10,335 bases of DNA from an uncultured Eubacteriales bacterium. GTDB lineage: Bacteria; Bacillota; Clostridia; Christensenellales; Aristaeellaceae. Of the stretch, positions 1 to 6,751 are shown piece by piece (within the stretch, counting starts at the first letter, position 1; the number at the start of each line of letters is the position of its first letter). Position numbers and translations under genes: made by a program. Below the pieces are notes generated by a model. That model made no database searches. It was not told where the DNA came from and worked only from the letters and a program-made list of their open reading frames with translations. The DNA lies in NCBI GenBank assembly GCA_900553265.1, contig USDD01000089.1, positions 1 to 10,335 of the forward strand, given 5' to 3'.

Positions 1-48
1 GAATTGTTTGGGAGAAATGACAAAAAATCGGAATTTCATGCCGAAATA

Positions 49-77
49 TTGACGGATTGGCAATACCGTGATAAAAT
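49..77 (+). promoter_or_regulatory. Sigma-A promoter of operon A
   Basis: The -35 box TTGACG (49-54) is followed by exactly 17 bases and the -10 box TAAAAT (72-77). A TG one base upstream of the -10 (69-70) makes it an extended -10 promoter. Transcription should start near 84, about 30 bases before the first ATG of operon A. A short inverted repeat, ATTTC (33-37) and GAAAT (43-47), sits just upstream of the -35 and could be a regulator site, but it is short enough to be chance. Confidence 0.75.
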
Positions 78-97
78 AAATTGTAATTTGAAAGGCT

Positions 98-103
98 GGA
101 GGG
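98..103 (+). promoter_or_regulatory. Ribosome binding site of the first permease gene
   Basis: GGAGGG lies 10 bases before ATG 114. This favours 114 over the internal ATG at 132, which has no comparable site at a suitable distance. Confidence 0.75.
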
Positions 104-113
104 TGGAAAATTT

Positions 114-1043
114 ATGAGTTCTGGCGAAAAAATGAAGAAAGGATCGTTAAAAAGACTTCTGTGGCGTTATCGCGGACTTTACCTTATTCTGTTCGTCGCG
201 ATTGCGTATTATTTCGTGTTCCTTTACATCCCGATCATCTGGGGCTTCCAGATTTCCTTTAAGGACATGAAGATCGGCAGCACGATCTCCAATGCCAAGT
301 GGGTCGGCTGGGACAATTACAAATACGTTCTGACCAACCCGGAAATGCTCAAGCTGATCCGCAACACGCTGACCATCAGCGTCTGGCGCCTGGTCTGCAC
401 GTTTATTCCGCCGATTCTGCTGACGATCGCCATCTTCGACCTGAACAGCAAGAAGTTCCAGAAGTTCTCGCAGACGCTGGTCTACGTGCCCCACTTCTTC
501 TCCTGGGTCATCATCTACGGCATCGTGTTCGCCTTCTTCTCCGGCAACGGCCTGGTCAACGGCGTCATCCGCGCACTGGGCGGCAAGTCGAAGGAATTCA
601 TGACCAATTCCCGCGCGTTTATCCCGCTGCTCGTCGGCTCTCAGGTATGGAAGGAAGTCGGCTGGAATACGATTCTGTACTTCGCAGCGCTGACCAGCAT
701 CAACACCGAGTTGTTCGAGGCCGCGAAGATCGACGGCGCGGGCCCGCTGCAGCGCATCAAGGCGGTGACCTTCCCAGCCATGAAGCCGGTCATCACCTTC
801 TCGCTCATCATGGCGCTGGGCAACATCCTGAACAACGACTTCGAGCAGATCCTGCTCTTCTACAATTCCGCGGTGTACGACGTGGCCGACATCATCGACA
901 CGTGGGTCTATCGCGTGGGCCTGGGCAAGATGCAGTACGGCATCGGCTCCGCCGTCTCCATGATGAAGGCGGTCGTCAGCCTCGTGCTGATTCTCAGCTC
1001 CAACGCCATTTCCAAGAAAGTCTCCGGACGCGGCATGTTCTAA
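114..1043 (+). CDS. Carbohydrate ABC transporter permease, LplB/YteP type (operon A)
   Basis: This 309-residue inner-membrane protein is one of two channel subunits of a CUT1-family sugar importer. Hydrophobic segments lie at about 22-45, 84-108, 121-142, 168-190, 225-240 and 273-297, giving the usual six. The cytoplasmic coupling loop (EAA motif) is clear: E202-A203-A204, D207-G208-A209, then FPAMKP at 220-225; it docks onto the ATPase. The N-terminal YIPIIWGFQISF (38-49) is typical of the LplB/YteP subgroup. Length is normal. It is the first gene of an operon, 38 bases ahead of its partner permease. The family is certain; the substrate cannot be read from the sequence, though relatives import oligosaccharides such as pectin or rhamnogalacturonan fragments. 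A close counterpart begins at 6813. Confidence 0.96.
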   Translation: MSSGEKMKKGSLKRLLWRYRGLYLILFVAIAYYFVFLYIPIIWGFQISFKDMKIGSTISNAKWVGWDNYKYVLTNPEMLKLIRNTLTISVWRLVCTFIPPILLTIAIFDLNSKKFQKFSQTLVYVPHFFSWVIIYGIVFAFFSGNGLVNGVIRALGGKSKEFMTNSRAFIPLLVGSQVWKEVGWNTILYFAALTSINTELFEAAKIDGAGPLQRIKAVTFPAMKPVITFSLIMALGNILNNDFEQILLFYNSAVYDVADIIDTWVYRVGLGKMQYGIGSAVSMMKAVVSLVLILSSNAISKKVSGRGMF

Positions 1044-1081
1044 GGCTGGCTTGGACGATTTGAAGAGAGGTGCGCTAAATA

Positions 1082-1984
1082 ATGAAAAAGAAACACATTC
1101 CGGCACGCGGCGTTCAGATGACGAAGGAGGACAAGATCTATCAGGTGGTCATCACCGTGATCGTCAGCATCGTCGTGCTCTGCTGCCTGCTTCCCTTCCT
1201 GTACGTCGTGGGCATGTCCTTCTCGTCCGAGGGCGAGATGATCGAGCGAAACTACTTCATCATCATTCCGCACCGGCCCATTCTCTCGGCGTATAAGTAC
1301 ATCCTGAGCAACGCCAATTTCGGAACCGGCATGCTCGTGACTGTTTCCAGAACGCTGCTGGGCATCTGCACCGCGCTGGCGCTGTCGCTGCCGGTGGGTT
1401 ACATTCTTGCCGTGCGCGGCCTGCCGTTCAAGAACGGCGTGATGGTCTACTTCATCATCACCATGATTCTCAGCGGCGGTCTGATTCCGACCTACCTGCT
1501 GTATCGCGATCTGAAGCTGCTGAACACCTTCTGGGTGTACATCGCGCCCAGCTTCGCCAACACCTACGGCATTCTGGTCATCAAGCTCTTCGTCGAGGGC
1601 ATTCCCTACGACGTGATGGAGTCGGCCGATCTGGACGGCGCGACGGAGATTCAGAAGATGGTCTACATCGGCGTGCCGCTGCTGAAGCCCACGCTGTGCG
1701 CCCTCGGCCTGTTCGCCGCGGTTGGACACTGGAACGCGTGGATGGACGCGATGATCTACGTCAAGAACGCCAAGATCTGGCCCATTCAGTTCATCATCCG
1801 CAACCTGCTGACCCAGGGCGGCAAGAGCGACATGATGGAGAACATCAGCGCCTATGCCAAGATGACCATGGAGAGCATGAAGATGGCGAGCGTCATCGTC
1901 GCCGTGTTCCCGATCCTGTGCGTCTATCCGTTCCTGCAGAAGTACTTCATCAAGGGCATGTTCACCGGCTCTGTGAAGGGCTAA
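1082..1984 (+). CDS. Carbohydrate ABC transporter permease, YtcP/LplC type (operon A)
   Basis: This 300-residue protein is the second channel subunit of the operon A importer. The first membrane segment is about residues 20-43 and the second about 83-108. The conserved SGGLIPTYLL (131-140) is a hallmark of the YtcP/LplC group. The coupling loop reads E180-S-A-D-L-D185-G186-A187, followed by GVPLLKP, so the usual EAA is ESA here. The C-terminus, PFLQKYFIKG followed by MFTGSVKG, is the normal family ending and shows the gene is complete. ATG 1082 is preceded by GAGAGG (1065-1070), 11 bases away; an internal ATG near residue 13 is possible but would remove conserved N-terminal sequence. It should pair with the permease at 114 to make a heterodimeric pore. 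Confidence 0.96.
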   Translation: MKKKHIPARGVQMTKEDKIYQVVITVIVSIVVLCCLLPFLYVVGMSFSSEGEMIERNYFIIIPHRPILSAYKYILSNANFGTGMLVTVSRTLLGICTALALSLPVGYILAVRGLPFKNGVMVYFIITMILSGGLIPTYLLYRDLKLLNTFWVYIAPSFANTYGILVIKLFVEGIPYDVMESADLDGATEIQKMVYIGVPLLKPTLCALGLFAAVGHWNAWMDAMIYVKNAKIWPIQFIIRNLLTQGGKSDMMENISAYAKMTMESMKMASVIVAVFPILCVYPFLQKYFIKGMFTGSVKG

Positions 1985-1998
1985 ACGACGTATCTTTG

Positions 1999-2014
1999 TC
2001 GCCCGGAGAGGCGA
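1999..2014 (+). other. Small intercistronic stem-loop
   Basis: TCGCC (1999-2003) and GGCGA (2010-2014) can form a 5-bp stem with a 6-base loop between the permease and binding-protein genes. Such hairpins often stabilise the binding-protein mRNA, which is needed in excess. The stem is short and could be chance. Confidence 0.25.
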
Positions 2015-2028
2015 TTGAAGAAATATTT

Positions 2029-2034
2029 GGGAGG
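2029..2034 (+). promoter_or_regulatory. Ribosome binding site of the operon A binding protein
   Basis: GGGAGG lies 11 bases before ATG 2046. The match is strong and fits high expression of a binding protein. Confidence 0.7.
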
Positions 2035-2045
2035 AGACTGAAACC

Positions 2046-3692
2046 ATGAAGAAAAACAGAATCCTGGCACTGGTTACCGCTCTGCTGCTGGTAATCTCCG
2101 GCTTCTCTGCCTTCGCAGAGACGGCGTTTGAGGATATCGAGTTCCCGGACGCCATGCCTTCGGAGCCCACTCTGGCCGAAGAGAGCTATTATGACTATGA
2201 CGACATGAGCCAGCACTACGACCTGACCTTCTTCACCTACAACTACGGCGTGACCCCGCCCGAAGACGATCCCATCGCCCGTTGGATCGAGAACAAGTTC
2301 AACGTCACCATCAAGCTGGAAACCGCGACCTCTGCGGACGTTGAGACCTACATCTCCACCGCGTTCGCGGGCGGCGACACCCCCGACGTGTTCTGCGTTG
2401 GCTCCGATATGAAGAACACCTTCTTCACCATCGGCGAGCAGGGCCTGCTGGTGGATGCGACCGAAATGTATCCCCTGATGCCCCAGACCTGCAAGTTCGT
2501 CACCAAGACGCTGCTGCAGTACAGCACGATGGCCGACGGCACCATCCCCTTCACCACCAAGTACTCCATCCAGGACGGCGACATCTGGAACCTCGCCATC
2601 CGCAAGGATTGGCTGGACGCGATGGGCATGGAAGTTCCCACCACGCTGGACGAGCTGCTTGAGTTCGCCAAGAAGTGCGTCACCGAAGATCCCGACGGCA
2701 ACGGCGTGGACGACACCTACTTCATGCTGGCTGCGGGCGGCGGCTCCGGCTTCGGCATGCTGGAAGGCTTCGGCACCGCTTTCGGCAATTCCGCTTACAG
2801 CGTGGGCGAGGACGGCAAGCTGTCCGCTCCGATGCTGAACGGCTCCCGCAAGCAGGTTCTGCAGTTCATCAGTGAGCTGTACGCCGCTGGCACTCTGCCC
2901 ACCGACTGGTACTCCATCGACTGGGAAGCGGCCAAGTCCTACACCATGAACGACAAGATCGGCATGGTCCGCTATCCGGCCGGCAACCTCTACGGTGAGT
3001 ACGGCATTTTCACCAACAAGGACACCACCAAGGTCGACAACTGGTACTTCCTGGATACCTATCCCTCTGAGGAAGGCAAGGGCGGCCCCGGCGGCAACCC
3101 CGGCACTCTGATGGCGATCCCGAAGGCCAACATCGGCGACGACGAAGGCAAGCTCAAGCGCATCTGCCACATCCTCGACGCCATGTGCTACGGCGGCGAC
3201 GCTTACTTTGAGACCGTCCAGGGCGGCGGCCTGGAAGTCTGGGCGGATCGCGGCTATACCGACGACGTGCGCGAGTACAAGGACAACGGCCGTTCCATCT
3301 GCTACGTTGCTCTGACTCACCCCGGCTATGAGCTGGATTCCTCCAACCTGGCGCTGGCTCCCTGGCAGAACTTCGGCTACAGCCTGAAGTATCAGGATAC
3401 CTACAGCACCACTGAAGAAGAAAAGGTCTGGAACGATAAGATCGACGCGGCCAACGAAAACGTCGCCAAGATCGACCGCTGGGACAACACCGGCCTGCTG
3501 TACACCGTGCCCGCGGATGCCGAAGCTACTCTGAAGGAGTACGTCAACGCGCAGGAGTACAAGTTCGTGGTTGGCGAGCGCAGCTTCGACGAGTGGGACA
3601 CCTACGTTCAGGAGTGGCTGAACCAGGGCGGCCGCACGATCGTCGAGTCCGTTGCGGAACAGCTCGGCTGCGAGCTTCCGGACGGCATCTGA
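2046..3692 (+). CDS. Extracellular solute-binding protein, LipO/YtcQ type (operon A)
   Basis: This 548-residue protein is the sugar receptor of the importer. It starts with a signal peptide: KK at 2-3, a hydrophobic core to about 20, and a likely signal peptidase I cut after A24 (AFA, then ET). No cysteine follows the core, so there is no lipobox. Residues 25-58 are acidic and Tyr-rich, possibly a linker. The body has typical family-1 binding-protein features: FAGGDTPDVF (107-116), IRKDWLDAMG (185-194) and an acidic loop DPDGNGVDD (215-223) that resembles a calcium-binding turn. Length (about 520-560 residues) is normal for the LipO/YtcQ group and larger than maltose-type receptors. It is the last gene of the operon, 61 bases after the permease and before a strong terminator. 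Substrate unknown. Confidence 0.94.
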   Translation: MKKNRILALVTALLLVISGFSAFAETAFEDIEFPDAMPSEPTLAEESYYDYDDMSQHYDLTFFTYNYGVTPPEDDPIARWIENKFNVTIKLETATSADVETYISTAFAGGDTPDVFCVGSDMKNTFFTIGEQGLLVDATEMYPLMPQTCKFVTKTLLQYSTMADGTIPFTTKYSIQDGDIWNLAIRKDWLDAMGMEVPTTLDELLEFAKKCVTEDPDGNGVDDTYFMLAAGGGSGFGMLEGFGTAFGNSAYSVGEDGKLSAPMLNGSRKQVLQFISELYAAGTLPTDWYSIDWEAAKSYTMNDKIGMVRYPAGNLYGEYGIFTNKDTTKVDNWYFLDTYPSEEGKGGPGGNPGTLMAIPKANIGDDEGKLKRICHILDAMCYGGDAYFETVQGGGLEVWADRGYTDDVREYKDNGRSICYVALTHPGYELDSSNLALAPWQNFGYSLKYQDTYSTTEEEKVWNDKIDAANENVAKIDRWDNTGLLYTVPADAEATLKEYVNAQEYKFVVGERSFDEWDTYVQEWLNQGGRTIVESVAEQLGCELPDGI

Positions 3693-3710
3693 TGAATCGG
3701 TAGCTCTCTT

Positions 3711-3739
3711 AAAGAGGAGACTTCGGTCTCCTCTTTTTT
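3711..3739 (+). terminator. Rho-independent terminator of operon A
   Basis: An uninterrupted 11-bp stem, AAAGAGGAGAC (3711-3721) with GTCTCCTCTTT (3726-3736), closes on a TTCG loop with C-G closing pair, the very stable cUUCGg tetraloop. The T run continues to 3739. It begins 19 bases after the binding-protein stop and ends the three-gene transcript. Confidence 0.93.
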
Positions 3740-3988
3740 GAGCTTGTTCGCGGAGAAAATTGCGCGCTTCTGTGGGTTGCGTTTTCGGCAAAACGGATTT
3801 TCACTACGCACGCAGGTGCGAAGGGCCGCTCTCTGCGCCTGTATTTTAACCGCACCACGGTCAAAATTGCGTATTCTTGAGTTTCGTTAAGGCGTTTGAA
3901 TTAGAGACTCTTGCATTTTACGCTTCTGGATGCAAACGCTCGTTTTGCCTTGAAAAGCTGGCTTATTTCTCGGCTTGTATGGTTATAG

Positions 3989-4057
3989 GGTACAGTATTT
4001 TCCGACAAGCTGGTGTTCGTGTTTAAGGATGGAACGGAAATCCCTGTTGAGGAATAA
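3989..4057 (+). pseudogene. Possible C-terminal remnant of a serine site-specific recombinase
   Basis: The frame ending at TAA 4055-4057 encodes 22 residues containing SDKLVFVFKDGTEIPVEE. To my eye this resembles the last strand-rich residues of large serine recombinases found on Clostridia mobile elements, which often end with a hydrophobic stretch followed by a DGTEI-like turn. Upstream in the same frame is a stop (TAG 3986-3988) preceded by WLISRLVWL, which could be earlier sequence broken by a nonsense mutation. No start codon, catalytic domain or ribosome binding site exists here. The resemblance comes from memory rather than an alignment, and 22 residues is little evidence. Confidence 0.3.
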
Positions 4058-4090
4058 TCGGTAGAAGGGTAATAGAACGATCCATAACAG

Positions 4091-4141
4091 CCCGCAAGCG
4101 GAGAGTGAGACTTACGACGAGTCAGGTGCTTCGTTTGCGGG
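4091..4141. repeat. Imperfect inverted repeat CCCGCAAGCG / CGTTTGCGGG
   Basis: The arms 4091-4100 and 4132-4141 match in 9 of 10 positions and enclose 31 bases. The loop holds a smaller GACT (4109-4112) / AGTC (4120-4123) pair. There is no T run after it, so it does not look like a terminator. It lies just downstream of the possible recombinase remnant and might be a residual element end or an RNA fold. Confidence 0.4.
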
Positions 4142-4237
4142 TAATAGTGGGACAGGAAAAGCAATGCGGTAAAAAAAGGAAAACGCTACACGACGCTTTT
4201 GCGATCCGCAAAAAACTCTTTATAGGCTCGCGAGGGA

Positions 4238-6490
4238 TCAGCCGTTGGTTGTCCCCACGGCTTTTTCTGCCGCAAGGCTTCGATATTGGGAGGGACTCAT
4301 GCCGCTGGCGCGCTTGAATGCGCGGCGGAAGGAGTCGGCGTTGGCGTAGCCGGTCTGGAGGGCCACGTCGTCGATGGACAGACGGGTTTCCAGCAGCAAT
4401 TCCGCATGAGACAGCCGTACCTGCTCGAGATAGGCGGAAAAGTTCATGCCGAACTGCTTTTTGAACATGCCCGACAGGTAATTGGCGGTGATGCCGAAGT
4501 TCGATGCCAGCATGTTCAGCGAGAGGTTCATGTCCGCGTAGTTTTCCTCGATGTACTGGCGAATGTCCTCCACCATGCGCAGGGAGCGCTGGGTGCTCTT
4601 GCTCTGCGCCAGCTCACAGCAGCGGGCGTACTGCGGGCGCAGCCATGCGAAAAATTCCTCCACATCCGCCTGCATAAGCGATTCGGGCAGCGGCGCTTCG
4701 TTCGCGTCGGGCACGCACTTTGCCAGAATGCCGATCAGGCGGCAGTAGAGATATTGGCGGCGGAAGCCTTGAAGATTGTTTTCAATGCGGCTGTGGCGAT
4801 AGATCTCGTCGAGAACCGCGTTCACCGTCTCCAGATTGCCGGTCATGAGGCCGTTGACCAGCCGCTGCTCCTCGTCCGAGGACAGCACGTCGCTCAGGCA
4901 CACGTTCTGCCGGCCCTCCTGATCCACGTAGAGCCACTGATCGCGGGTGGCGAAGGCCGTCAGCCAGCGCGCGCTGGAGAAGGACTGGGGAATGCGCTCG
5001 GGCGAATCGCAGGGCGCGCCGACATAGAACAGCGGATCCATGCCGTATCGCGCGCGCACGCGCTCGTAGAGCGGGGCGAAGAACGCCCGCAGCTCGTCCG
5101 GAGAGCGGTCGTCGAGGGTCAGCAGATACGCGGCGGCGTTCAGACGCTCCATTTGCAGGAAGATCAGCCGCGGGCTGTAGGCATTTAACAGATCGGACAG
5201 CAGCTCGGGCGGCAGCGCCTCAGCCGGCGCGCCGCCGCGGCGAAACTCCGCCAGCACGCCGCGGAAGCGGCTGCCATGGAGCGGAAGCCGCGCGTCTGCG
5301 GCGATGGCCGCAATAGCGCGCGCGTCGCTGCGCTGGCCGTGCACCAGCCGGTTGGCGCAGAAGGCGCGCATGCTCTGCTGATGTTCTGCCAGCTTCTGCG
5401 CGAGGCTGGCGTTTCGGCTCTCGATGGAGTCGACCATGTCGGAGATAGCCTGAACGCCGCGCGCCGCGGGCTGCATGGACGACGCGTGCTCCGCTACGGA
5501 CAGAAGCGGCTGTATGCCGCCCAGAATCAGCAGCGCGATCATGCCCACGCCCGCCAGAAGCAGCCACACCAGCACGTTCAGAAGTCCGGAAATGGAGGCG
5601 TGCGCCTGGGCCTGAAGCGCGGAAACGGGAATCAGAACCATCAGCCGCGCGCCCATTTTTCCCACCGTCATGTAGGACAGCATGTATTGTACACCCTTTT
5701 CGGAAATGGTGCAGACACCGCTATCCGCGGGGAGAGCGCGCGCCGCCAGATGAGCGGCTAGCTCCTCGTCGCGCCCCGAAACGCCCAGGATCCGGCCGTT
5801 CAGATCGGCGATCACCGCGCATTCGGAGACGCTGGAGAACGCGTCGGAGAACTGGCGCAGCAGGCGCTCGCCGTCGATTCGATACAGCAGAACGGACGAC
5901 GGAGCGCCGCTGACGCTCACGCTCAGGGGCACCGCGTCGAAGATGCCCGAGTCGTTGCGCCAGGAGCCCAGCAGCGAGCGCCCGGAGATGGACAGCAGCA
6001 TCTCCCGCCACTGGTCGAAGCTCTGCTCCGGGTCGATGCGAAAATACGCGTCGTAGTACTTCTCCAGATGCACAAAGCCCTGACTGGGCGCGACCACGGC
6101 GTTCAGCGCCGGAAGATAGACGTAGTAATTCTCCACCAGTCCCTGACCGTCGCTCAGCGCCGGCAGTGCGCGGACGGTCTCGTAGAGGAGATAGGTGACG
6201 TCCGAGGACAGGCTGGACGTGTGCAGAAGGCGGTTCAGCTGCGGCAGCTTGTACACGTCGCTGGTGAAGCGGTCGACAACGTCGTAGGCGGCGTTGATGG
6301 AGGCGGAGGCGTTTTCGAACAGCAGCGCGTTGCGGTCGGCGGCGTGCTCCCGGCTCAGGCGAAGCGCCAGCGCGTAGCTCGCACCGCAGAGCGCGGCCAT
6401 GATGAGCGTCAGCGCCAGATAGCCCAGAAGCACCCGCGAGAACACGCGATTGGTCACAAGCCTGCGAATGCCGTCAAAAAATTTCCGCAA
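4238..6490 (-). CDS. Membrane-bound AraC-family transcriptional regulator (YesS-like)
   Basis: With the TTG start at 6490 this is a 750-residue one-component sensor. Membrane segments lie at about 20-44 and 300-324, and the roughly 255 residues between them would be outside the cell, probably a Cache-like ligand sensor. After the second segment comes a helical HAMP-like linker (about 325-380), then a cytoplasmic middle region of no clear motif. The C-terminus (about 638-740) is an AraC DNA-binding domain with two helix-turn-helices: LNMLASNFGITANYLSGMFK (658-677) and a second starting at SIDDVALQTGYANADSFRRAF (705-725), ending in the typical GMSPSQYR. The start is chosen because GGGAGG (6500-6505) lies 9 bases before TTG; an upstream in-frame ATG at 6670 would run through the promoter. 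It is divergent from operon B, the obvious target; operon A is a possible second one. Confidence 0.93.
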   Translation of the reverse strand: MRKFFDGIRRLVTNRVFSRVLLGYLALTLIMAALCGASYALALRLSREHAADRNALLFENASASINAAYDVVDRFTSDVYKLPQLNRLLHTSSLSSDVTYLLYETVRALPALSDGQGLVENYYVYLPALNAVVAPSQGFVHLEKYYDAYFRIDPEQSFDQWREMLLSISGRSLLGSWRNDSGIFDAVPLSVSVSGAPSSVLLYRIDGERLLRQFSDAFSSVSECAVIADLNGRILGVSGRDEELAAHLAARALPADSGVCTISEKGVQYMLSYMTVGKMGARLMVLIPVSALQAQAHASISGLLNVLVWLLLAGVGMIALLILGGIQPLLSVAEHASSMQPAARGVQAISDMVDSIESRNASLAQKLAEHQQSMRAFCANRLVHGQRSDARAIAAIAADARLPLHGSRFRGVLAEFRRGGAPAEALPPELLSDLLNAYSPRLIFLQMERLNAAAYLLTLDDRSPDELRAFFAPLYERVRARYGMDPLFYVGAPCDSPERIPQSFSSARWLTAFATRDQWLYVDQEGRQNVCLSDVLSSDEEQRLVNGLMTGNLETVNAVLDEIYRHSRIENNLQGFRRQYLYCRLIGILAKCVPDANEAPLPESLMQADVEEFFAWLRPQYARCCELAQSKSTQRSLRMVEDIRQYIEENYADMNLSLNMLASNFGITANYLSGMFKKQFGMNFSAYLEQVRLSHAELLLETRLSIDDVALQTGYANADSFRRAFKRASGMSPSQYRSLAAEKAVGTTNG
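4240..4266 (+). terminator. + strand terminator hairpin inside the end of the convergent regulator gene
   Basis: AGCCGTTGG (4240-4248) pairs with CCCACGGCT (4254-4262) with one mismatch and a 5-base loop, followed by TTTT to 4266. It has terminator form only on the + strand. It covers the stop and last codons of the minus-strand regulator gene, so it probably protects that gene from read-through coming from the left. On the minus strand the hairpin has no T run; I did not find a convincing terminator for the regulator itself. Confidence 0.5.
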
Positions 6491-6499
6491 GGAAAAGAG

Positions 6500-6505
6500 C
6501 CTCCC
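6500..6505 (-). promoter_or_regulatory. Ribosome binding site that fixes the TTG start of the regulator
   Basis: On the minus strand GGGAGG (read from 6505 to 6500) is followed by nine bases and then TTG at 6490-6488. From there the protein reads MRKFFDGIRRLVTNR into the first membrane segment, the usual short cytoplasmic lead. No ATG in frame has a comparable site. Confidence 0.75.
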
Positions 6506-6530
6506 GTTTCGTTTCGTTCGTATACATCTG

Positions 6531-6540
6531 ATTATATCAT
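6531..6540 (-). promoter_or_regulatory. Possible second extended -10 box for the regulator gene
   Basis: On the minus strand TGATATAAT is repeated here exactly as in the main promoter 75 bases upstream. The region 17 bases further up (AGGCGG) is a poor -35 box, so any activity would rest on the extended -10 alone. It may just be the second copy of a duplicated site. Confidence 0.35.
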
Positions 6541-6604
6541 GATTGTCGGCGAACCGCCTTTGGCGCTCCGCCGACCCGGCCAAGCCTTTGGCTTGCCTAA
6601 TCAT
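6539..6604. repeat. 66-bp two-hairpin element in the regulator leader (MITE/REP-like)
   Basis: The element is bounded by a 6-bp inverted repeat, ATGATT (6539-6544) and AATCAT (6599-6604). Inside are two hairpins with the same tip, GCC-TTT-GGC. Hairpin one is 6545-6575: outer arms GTCGGCG/CGCCGAC, inner arms CGCC/GGCG, and a 3-by-3 internal loop. Hairpin two is 6578-6597: CAAGCC/GGCTTG, extended by GG/CC past a one-base bulge. It is more GC-rich than the A+T-rich bases on both sides. It could be a small non-autonomous mobile repeat, or a leader RNA fold at the 5' end of the regulator mRNA. Confidence 0.55.
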
Positions 6605-6605
6605 T

Positions 6606-6635
6606 ATTATATCATATAAAACAGCCTTTTTGCAA
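6606..6635 (-). promoter_or_regulatory. Main promoter of the AraC-type regulator gene
   Basis: On the minus strand the -35 box TTGCAA (6635-6630) is followed by 18 bases and a perfect TATAAT (6611-6606), with TG one base before it. Transcription should begin near 6599, giving a leader of about 110 bases that contains both hairpins of the 66-bp element. Confidence 0.7.
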
Positions 6636-6671
6636 ACGATAGTCAAAACATAGAGCCAAAATCCGTACATA

Positions 6672-6731
6672 TGTCGGGAAAAAGAAGAATTGTCGGATGA
6701 ATAAACGGCCGATTTCGTGAAAAGCGTCGGC
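6672..6731. promoter_or_regulatory. Possible operator repeats between the divergent promoters
   Basis: TGTCGG occurs at 6672-6677 and 6691-6696, with a related CGTCGG at 6726-6731. CGATTTC also occurs at 6710-6716 and again at 6742-6748, 32 bases apart. AraC-family proteins commonly bind direct repeats spaced by whole helical turns upstream of the -35 box, which is where these lie relative to operon B. The words are short and may be chance. Confidence 0.3.
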
Positions 6732-6751
6732 TGTGCGCAGCGATTTCAGCT

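Larger units (their letters stand above)
3740..4237. other. Gene-poor intergenic stretch of about 500 bases
   Basis: No complete gene is visible on either strand. The stretch is richer in A+T than its surroundings. The one long minus-strand frame (3901-4164) has no ribosome binding site and no family resemblance, and the + strand frame from 4105 runs into the antisense of the regulator. The stretch contains the possible recombinase remnant (3989-4057), an imperfect inverted repeat (4091-4141), a TTTTGCG/CGCAAAA hairpin (4198-4214 region) and a 9-bp direct repeat AAAATTGCG at 3756-3764 and 3863-3871. It reads like decayed sequence at an old insertion or rearrangement point. Confidence 0.5.
6531..6615. 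repeat. 10-bp direct repeats ATTATATCAT flanking a palindromic segment
   Basis: ATTATATCAT occurs at 6531-6540 and again at 6606-6615 with 65 bases between. Both copies carry an extended -10 box on the minus strand. Perfect 10-bp repeats on both sides of a palindromic insert look like a target-site duplication, though promoter duplication is an alternative. Confidence 0.55.

Noticed and set aside
1962..3791. A 609-codon open frame on the minus strand, antisense to the operon A receptor
   Set aside because: It is a low-complexity Val/Gly/Ala-rich shadow with no ribosome binding site, and it crosses the operon A terminator.
3901..4164. An 87-codon minus-strand frame in the intergenic stretch
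   Set aside because: It has no ribosome binding site, no recognisable motif and a Ser/Tyr-rich composition unlike the neighbouring genes.
4105..4317. A 70-codon + strand frame overlapping the end of the regulator gene
   Set aside because: It is Arg/Lys-rich without motif, runs through a terminator hairpin and continues antisense to the DNA-binding domain.
6491..6670. N-terminal extension of the regulator to ATG 6670
   Set aside because: It would translate through the promoter and the hairpin element; the TTG at 6490 has a strong ribosome binding site.
6719..6733. A catabolite (cre-like) site, TGAAAAGCG, upstream of operon B
   Set aside because: It has one base too many between TG and CG compared with the cre consensus, and no matching second half.
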